In this document: piece by piece, positions 5,569 through 8,760 of the stretch
Layout: every line of letters starts with the position of its first letter
How positions within the stretch are numbered: position 1 is the stretch's first letter
DNA from: Candidatus Dadabacteria bacterium
GTDB lineage: Bacteria; Desulfobacterota_D; UBA1144; Nemesobacterales; UBA2774
Direction: 5' to 3'
Length of the DNA stretch: 8,760 nt
NCBI GenBank assembly: GCA_003229065.1
Contig: QIHJ01000312.1
Span: 1 to 8,760, forward strand
Made by a program: the position numbers and the translations under genes
Notes under the pieces: generated by a model
The model's database searches: none
What the model saw: the letters and a program-made list of their open reading frames with translations, nothing else
Told to the model about the DNA's origin: nothing

Positions 5569-6294
5569 ATGACAGGCAATCCCGACAATGCAGAGTACGA
5601 CATAGTTGCCCTAGGCGTTACTAAAACATTCGACAGCTTTGATGCGCTCAACGGTATCGACCTTAATCTCAGAAAGGGTGAGTTCGTAACCCTGTTCGGG
5701 CCAAACGGCGCCGGGAAAACGACTCTGATAAAACTCCTTTCAACTCTCACCAAACCTACTACGGGAAGTCTCACGGTCGCAGGATACGACGCATCAAAAG
5801 AGGCGGGGAAAGTAAGAGCCTCGGTCGGCGTAATATCTCACGACCCGTATCTGTATGAAAACCTGAGCGCGTTAGAGAATATAAAATTCTTCGGCGAGAT
5901 GTACGGCGTGCCGGATACTGCTATGAGGGCAAAGGAGCTCATAGAGCTTCTGGGTTTAGGAACCAGGATGCACGATCTCGTCAGAACGTTCTCAAGGGGA
6001 ATGAAGCAGCGCCTGTCGGTTGCACGCTCTATTGTGCACGACCCCTCTGTACTTCTATTGGACGAGCCCTACACCGGTCTTGACCAAAAGGGGGCCCGTA
6101 TTTTCACAGACACACTAAAGTGGCTCAAGTCCCATGACCGTACCATCCTTATGACCACCCATAATATAGACGAAGGCCTGCAGCTAAGCGACAGGGTGGG
6201 GATCATTATGTCGGGCAAAATCGTATATGAGGGCTCGGCCTCCGGGTTGAATAACGACAGCTTCAAAAAATTATACATATCCCACGTTGAGTAA
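5569..6294 (+). CDS. ccmA: Heme exporter ATP-binding protein CcmA
   Basis: CcmA is the cytoplasmic ATPase of the CcmABCD complex, which drives release of heme-loaded CcmE during System I cytochrome c maturation. The 241-residue ABC domain shows Walker A GPNGAGKTT (44-52), signature FSRGMKQR (141-148), Walker B VLLLDEP with Glu166, D-loop GLD (170-172) and switch His198 in MTTHNID. Assignment to CcmA rather than another ABC ATPase rests on the YLYENLSALENI segment and on ccmB and ccmC downstream. It is longer than the E. coli protein (about 205), as in many non-proteobacterial homologues. By alignment with the CcmA segment GHQPG, the Q-loop glutamine is replaced by Asp92 (SHDPY). No Shine-Dalgarno precedes the ATG, which suits translational coupling to the dehydrogenase. 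A 275-base gap and another gene separate it from ccmB. Confidence 0.88.
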   Translation: MTGNPDNAEYDIVALGVTKTFDSFDALNGIDLNLRKGEFVTLFGPNGAGKTTLIKLLSTLTKPTTGSLTVAGYDASKEAGKVRASVGVISHDPYLYENLSALENIKFFGEMYGVPDTAMRAKELIELLGLGTRMHDLVRTFSRGMKQRLSVARSIVHDPSVLLLDEPYTGLDQKGARIFTDTLKWLKSHDRTILMTTHNIDEGLQLSDRVGIIMSGKIVYEGSASGLNNDSFKKLYISHVE

Positions 6295-6319
6295 TTCCTG
6301 TGCCCGCAACACTCGCCAC

Positions 6320-6496
6320 GTCATTGCGAGGCTCCATAGGGGCCGTTGCAATCCCCTCTTTACATTCCTTCCCCAGGAAGGTTCGGATGGGGGTGATAAA
6401 ACCCGCTCACACTGAGCCCGTTGATAAACTCAGGACAGGCTCCGTCGAAGTGTGAAAGCTCGAAGCCGCCCCGGGCCCCGATCCGGGATCTCATCC
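6320..6496 (+). repeat. Cluster of four dispersed palindromes upstream of the cytochrome gene
   Basis: In order: the ATTGC...GCAAT element (6323-6352) with a near-palindromic GGCTCC-ata-GGGGCC core; CCTTCC-cca-GGAAGG (6367-6381); a TGAGC-type element on the minus strand with ACACT/AGTGT ends (6409-6413 and 6449-6453); and a GGGCCCCGATCCGGGAT fragment (6474-6490). They fill most of the 275-base gap between ccmA and the cytochrome gene. No gene is seen there; the short minus-strand frame at 6360-6548 reads these elements. Confidence 0.65.
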
Positions 6497-6569
6497 TTTT
6501 TGCAATTCTCATGAAACCCAATCCAAATCCCTGCATCTTAATTAACATCTACGAATTAAGGAGGGCGCT

Positions 6570-7067
6570 ATGAAAAAGATTTTATCTGTCTTTTTAGTCT
6601 TAGCAGCACTTAGCTTCTTATACGTAGAGAAGGGAATAGCTGAGGATTCCATGGAGAAAGCAAAAGCTCTTTGGGATATGATGCAGAGTGATAAATACCA
6701 AGAGACCTGGGCGCTTTACCCCGGGAAAGGGAAATTTTACAAAGGCCAGGAGCCTCACGGTATGCTGCTCACGACCTATGTGAACACGGCAGCAGACGAA
6801 GGCTTGAAGTCAGGTGCAAAGGAGCTTCCGAAAGGCTCTATTTTAATTAAGGAGAATTACAAACCGGACAAGACGCTCGCGGCGATTACAGTCATGGACA
6901 AGACCGGCGACGGCAAGGACGACTGGTTCTGGGTCAAGTACACCCCGGACGGCTCGGTTGCTAAGAAAGGCGAAATGTCTCTCGCTGGTAAACCGGGCGG
7001 ATGCATCGGATGCCACGCTGCGTCAACGAGCGGTATTCATAATATCATGACGGGGCTTCCGGAGTAA
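6570..7067 (+). CDS. Periplasmic c-type cytochrome of the P460 superfamily
   Basis: The 165-residue precursor begins with a signal peptide MKKILSVFLVLAALSF, probably cleaved after GIA (residue 24), so the mature protein is periplasmic. A single heme c site, CIGCH (145-149), sits near the C-terminus, as in cytochrome P460 and cytochrome c'-beta. The middle region PKGSILIKENYKPDKTLAAITVM and the DDWFWVKYTPDG strand fit that beta-rich fold. The block G-S-I-L-I-K-E aligns by eye with the segment of Nitrosomonas cytochrome P460 that carries the heme-crosslinking Lys70, placing Lys94 at that position. Possible roles are hydroxylamine or nitric oxide oxidation or binding, but activity cannot be deduced. 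A perfect AAGGAGGG lies at 6558-6565, four bases from the ATG. It is followed by its own terminator. The cytochrome assignment is sure; the P460 subfamily is likely. Confidence 0.87.
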   Translation: MKKILSVFLVLAALSFLYVEKGIAEDSMEKAKALWDMMQSDKYQETWALYPGKGKFYKGQEPHGMLLTTYVNTAADEGLKSGAKELPKGSILIKENYKPDKTLAAITVMDKTGDGKDDWFWVKYTPDGSVAKKGEMSLAGKPGGCIGCHAASTSGIHNIMTGLPE

Positions 7068-7179
7068 ATTGCCTTGATAAGGTGATAAAGATTTAGTGTT
7101 GAGTAAGTAAGCAGTAGTTAGTTCTGTAAGGTTGGGCTAAGGTAGAAAATTCGGCTTTATGTATTCCCTTCTCTTGTAG

Positions 7180-7217
7180 AGGCGGTGAGTTCCTAAAAGT
7201 TCTCACCGCCTTTTTTT
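7180..7217 (+). terminator. Strong intrinsic terminator after the cytochrome gene
   Basis: AGGCGGTGAG (7180-7189), a 12-base loop, and the perfect complement CTCACCGCCT (7202-7211) form a 10-bp GC-rich stem running into seven T (7211-7217). It lies 113 bases after the cytochrome stop and before ccmB, so ccmB probably needs its own promoter. Confidence 0.93.
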
Positions 7218-7223
7218 GTAGTT

Positions 7224-7253
7224 ATTGCGAGGGAATAGAGTGAGCGCGGCAAT
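7224..7253 (+). repeat. Dispersed element with ATTGC/GCAAT ends (short copy)
   Basis: Inverted ATTGC (7224-7228) and GCAAT (7249-7253) flank a GC-rich centre. It is related to 3342-3427 and 6323-6352 and lies directly downstream of the terminator. Confidence 0.55.
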
Positions 7254-7344
7254 CTCCTTTTTGATTGTCATTCATGAGGAGCGACACGACGCTTGTCTCA
7301 GCGAAGATTTGTGAAGCCGGGCATCCTGCATCATGCCTCCTGTC

Positions 7345-7353
7345 TGTTATAAT
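7345..7353 (+). promoter_or_regulatory. Extended -10 promoter of ccmB
   Basis: TGTTATAAT is a perfect extended -10 (TGnTATAAT) with no obvious -35. It lies 13 bases before the ccmB ATG at 7367, so a start site about seven bases downstream would leave a leader of only about six or seven bases. This fits the absence of a Shine-Dalgarno before ccmB and the terminator upstream. Confidence 0.55.
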
Positions 7354-7366
7354 ATCTACCGTAACC

Positions 7367-8038
7367 ATGCACAAAATCTGGGCAATAATAAAAAAAGACA
7401 TAATCACTGAGCTCAGGACTAAGGAGCAATTTACTTCAATGCTCACGTTCGCGCTCCTTGTGATAGTCATATTCAACTTCGCGTTCGGCTTCGCCCCTGG
7501 CGTATTAAACCTCGCAGCGCCCGCAATGCTCTGGATCGCCTTTACGTTTGCCGGGGTGCTCGGCCTCAGCCGCTCTTTTGCGCTTGAAAAGGAAGGGAAC
7601 GCGATCCTGGGACTCCTTCTTACACCCACTGACAGAAGCCTGATATATTTCGGCAAGATGATCAGCAACACTATATTCGTCTTTATTACGGGGCTTATTA
7701 TCGTCCCCATGTTCGTAATCTTTTTCAACTATGACTTTTTAGACACTTTACTTCCGCTAATCCCTGTTATTTTTCTCGGCTCAGTGGGTTTCGTTGCAGT
7801 CGGTACACTGTTTTCAGCAATGGCTATTAACACCAGGCTAAGAGAGGTGCTCCTCCCTATACTCCTCTTTCCGATAATTATCCCGGTCATTGTAGGCGCG
7901 GTTAAGCTCAGCACACAGGTGCTTTCCGGAGAGTCCGTATTTGAAGCCCGCTCGGCTTTGCAACTCCTTATTGCATTCGATATAATCTTTCTCACCGCCT
8001 GCTCAGTAGTATTCGAATACGTGATAGAGGAATCTTAG
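7367..8038 (+). CDS. ccmB: Heme exporter membrane protein CcmB
   Basis: CcmB is the inner-membrane partner of the CcmA ATPase in System I cytochrome c maturation. The ATG at 7367 gives 223 residues beginning MHKIWAIIKKDIITELRTKE, matching the family start and length (about 220). The open frame continues upstream to a TTG at 7265, but that extension is polar, unlike the family, and covers the predicted promoter. About six hydrophobic segments are visible, roughly 24-44, 50-68, 97-120, 127-152, 161-182 and 197-218. Family blocks are RSFALEKEGNAILGLLLTP (69-87), FGKMISN, VGTLFSAM (145-152) and VLLPILLFPIIIPVIV (161-176). No clear Shine-Dalgarno is present. Array D begins two bases after the stop and separates it from ccmC. 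Confidence 0.93.
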   Translation: MHKIWAIIKKDIITELRTKEQFTSMLTFALLVIVIFNFAFGFAPGVLNLAAPAMLWIAFTFAGVLGLSRSFALEKEGNAILGLLLTPTDRSLIYFGKMISNTIFVFITGLIIVPMFVIFFNYDFLDTLLPLIPVIFLGSVGFVAVGTLFSAMAINTRLREVLLPILLFPIIIPVIVGAVKLSTQVLSGESVFEARSALQLLIAFDIIFLTACSVVFEYVIEES

Positions 8039-8039
8039 T

Positions 8040-8248
8040 GGGGACAGAGGCGACCCTTCGACTGGACACTTCGTGTCCGCTCAGGGTGAGCGGTTATTTT
8101 AATTCAAATGTGTGCAGCGATGCCGGGGCAGGAATAAAATTAGAATATGGGGACAGAGGCGAGCGTTTTAGTGCGATGCCGGGGCAGGTATAAAATAAGA
8201 GGACAGAGGTGAGAGTTTCACAGTGATGTCAGACAGGATAAACTTGAA
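8040..8248 (+). repeat. Repeat array D: three units filling the ccmB-ccmC gap
   Basis: Units start near 8040, 8149 and 8201. The first carries the nested insert, the second is standard (CGAGCGTTTTAGTGCGATGCC), and the third is degenerate but alignable throughout. The array begins two bases after the ccmB stop and ends exactly at the ccmC ATG. The tail of the third unit, CAGGATAAACTTGAA, supplies the only Shine-Dalgarno-like AGGA (8235-8238, ten bases before ATG). Confidence 0.9.
8047..8112 (+). repeat. 66-nt block with nested palindromic element, identical to 2297-2362
   Basis: Exact copy of the block in array A, with the insert at the same place in the unit. The flanking unit sequence downstream differs: TGCAGCGATGCCGGGG here against CACAGCGATGCCCGCG in array A. 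Confidence 0.85.
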
Positions 8249-8760
8249 ATGAGATTAGCACTAATTATACTGACGTTCATCGCTATAGCAGCCTCACTCT
8301 ACACGGCTTTCATATACGCCCCTACGGAGCCTCAGATGGGACACATACAGAGGATTTTCTACTTCCATATGGGTACTGTTTGGGTGGCAACGGTTGCGTT
8401 CATAACTGTTTTTATAAGCAGTATTATGTACTTGTGGAAAGGCAGCCGTAAATGGGATATACTCGCCTACTGCTCAGCAGAGCTAGGCGTGCTGTTCTTA
8501 ACTCTTACTATTATTACCGGCAGTATCTGGGCCAAGCCGATATGGGGCACCTGGTGGACCTGGGACCCTCAGCTCACGACCACATTTATTCTATGGATTC
8601 TCTATATCGTATATCTGATATTAAGGTCCTCAGCCGAAAATGACAGCAAGAGGGCCAAATTCGCGGCTGTTTTCGGTATTATCGCTTTTATAGATCTGCC
8701 TCTTGTATATCTCTCGGTCAGAGTGATGCGGGGCATTTCCCCTGTTGTATTCGGCCCTGG
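8249..8760 (+). CDS. ccmC: Heme handling protein CcmC, N-terminal 170 residues (3' end outside window)
   Basis: CcmC loads heme onto CcmE at the periplasmic face of the inner membrane. The ATG at 8249 opens a frame that runs off the window; about 245 residues are expected. The first hydrophobic segment is 2-22. Next comes RIFYFHMGTVW with His40 at the first axial heme-ligand position, a second segment near 44-63, a third near 72-92, then the tryptophan-rich WWD heme-binding motif GTWWTWDPQLT (100-110) and two further segments. By eye, the region LPLVYLSVRVMRGISP corresponds to the E. coli stretch carrying the second ligand histidine (SVEWWNTLHQ), and Ser164 occupies that position. The WWD signature and position after ccmB make CcmC the best call; related CcsA-type proteins are longer and start differently. 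Confidence 0.9.
   Translation, partial: MRLALIILTFIAIAASLYTAFIYAPTEPQMGHIQRIFYFHMGTVWVATVAFITVFISSIMYLWKGSRKWDILAYCSAELGVLFLTLTIITGSIWAKPIWGTWWTWDPQLTTTFILWILYIVYLILRSSAENDSKRAKFAAVFGIIAFIDLPLVYLSVRVMRGISPVVFGP

Noticed and set aside
7265..7366. Upstream TTG start for ccmB
   Set aside because: The extra 34 residues are not CcmB-like and cover a dispersed repeat-like stretch and a perfect extended -10; the ATG at 7367 matches the family N-terminus.
1..8760. Transposase, integrase, reverse transcriptase, tRNA or rRNA
   Set aside because: I looked for these because of the repeats and saw none in either strand; any mobilising gene would have to be elsewhere in the genome.

Overview
The window looks like chromosome of an uncultivated Gram-negative bacterium with roughly balanced GC content. 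It has a dTDP-rhamnose operon, a pyruvoyl-type arginine decarboxylase, a System I cytochrome c maturation (ccm) cluster and a periplasmic c-type cytochrome of the P460 superfamily. Its intergenic DNA is very rich in short palindromic repeats. The phylum cannot be settled from the sequence; Nitrospirota, Desulfobacterota or Dadabacteria-like lineages would all fit.

Layout. 1-2006 (+): the 3' part of rmlA, then rmlC and rmlB, tightly packed, which make dTDP-4-keto-6-deoxy sugar precursors of L-rhamnose; no rmlD is present. 2040-2386: repeat array A. 2390-2938 (-): pdaD, convergent with rmlB and starting at a TTG codon. 2978-3285: repeat array B, in the orientation of pdaD. 3286-3723: other palindromic elements and a likely promoter. 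3724-3945 (+): a 73-residue unrecognised protein whose last codons lie in repeat sequence. 3931-4275: repeat array C. 4303-4346: an intrinsic terminator. 4530-5564 (+): an extended short-chain dehydrogenase of 3-beta-HSD type, followed 4 nt later by ccmA (5569-6294). 6295-6569: palindromic elements. 6570-7067: P460-type cytochrome, then a strong terminator. 7367-8038: ccmB. 8040-8248: repeat array D. 8249 to the window end: ccmC, truncated.

Functional reading. CcmA (ATPase), CcmB and CcmC (membrane proteins) handle heme for c-type cytochrome assembly. The P460-type cytochrome between ccmA and ccmB, with one CIGCH heme site, is a plausible client of that machinery. The rml genes serve surface polysaccharide synthesis and PdaD serves agmatine/polyamine synthesis; neither is obviously linked to the ccm genes.

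The most striking content is a family of about 50-nt units (21 countable units in four arrays plus one decayed copy at 5538-5568). Each unit carries a start motif GGGGACAG, a small central hairpin whose arms change in a compensatory way around a conserved GA/GAT internal loop, and an AT-rich tail of the form TATAAAATT or AATAAAATT. Units repeatedly abut gene ends: they supply the last codons and stop of two genes, lie directly upstream of the ccmA and ccmC starts, and create a spurious N-terminal extension on pdaD. No transposase or reverse transcriptase that could mobilise them is visible here.
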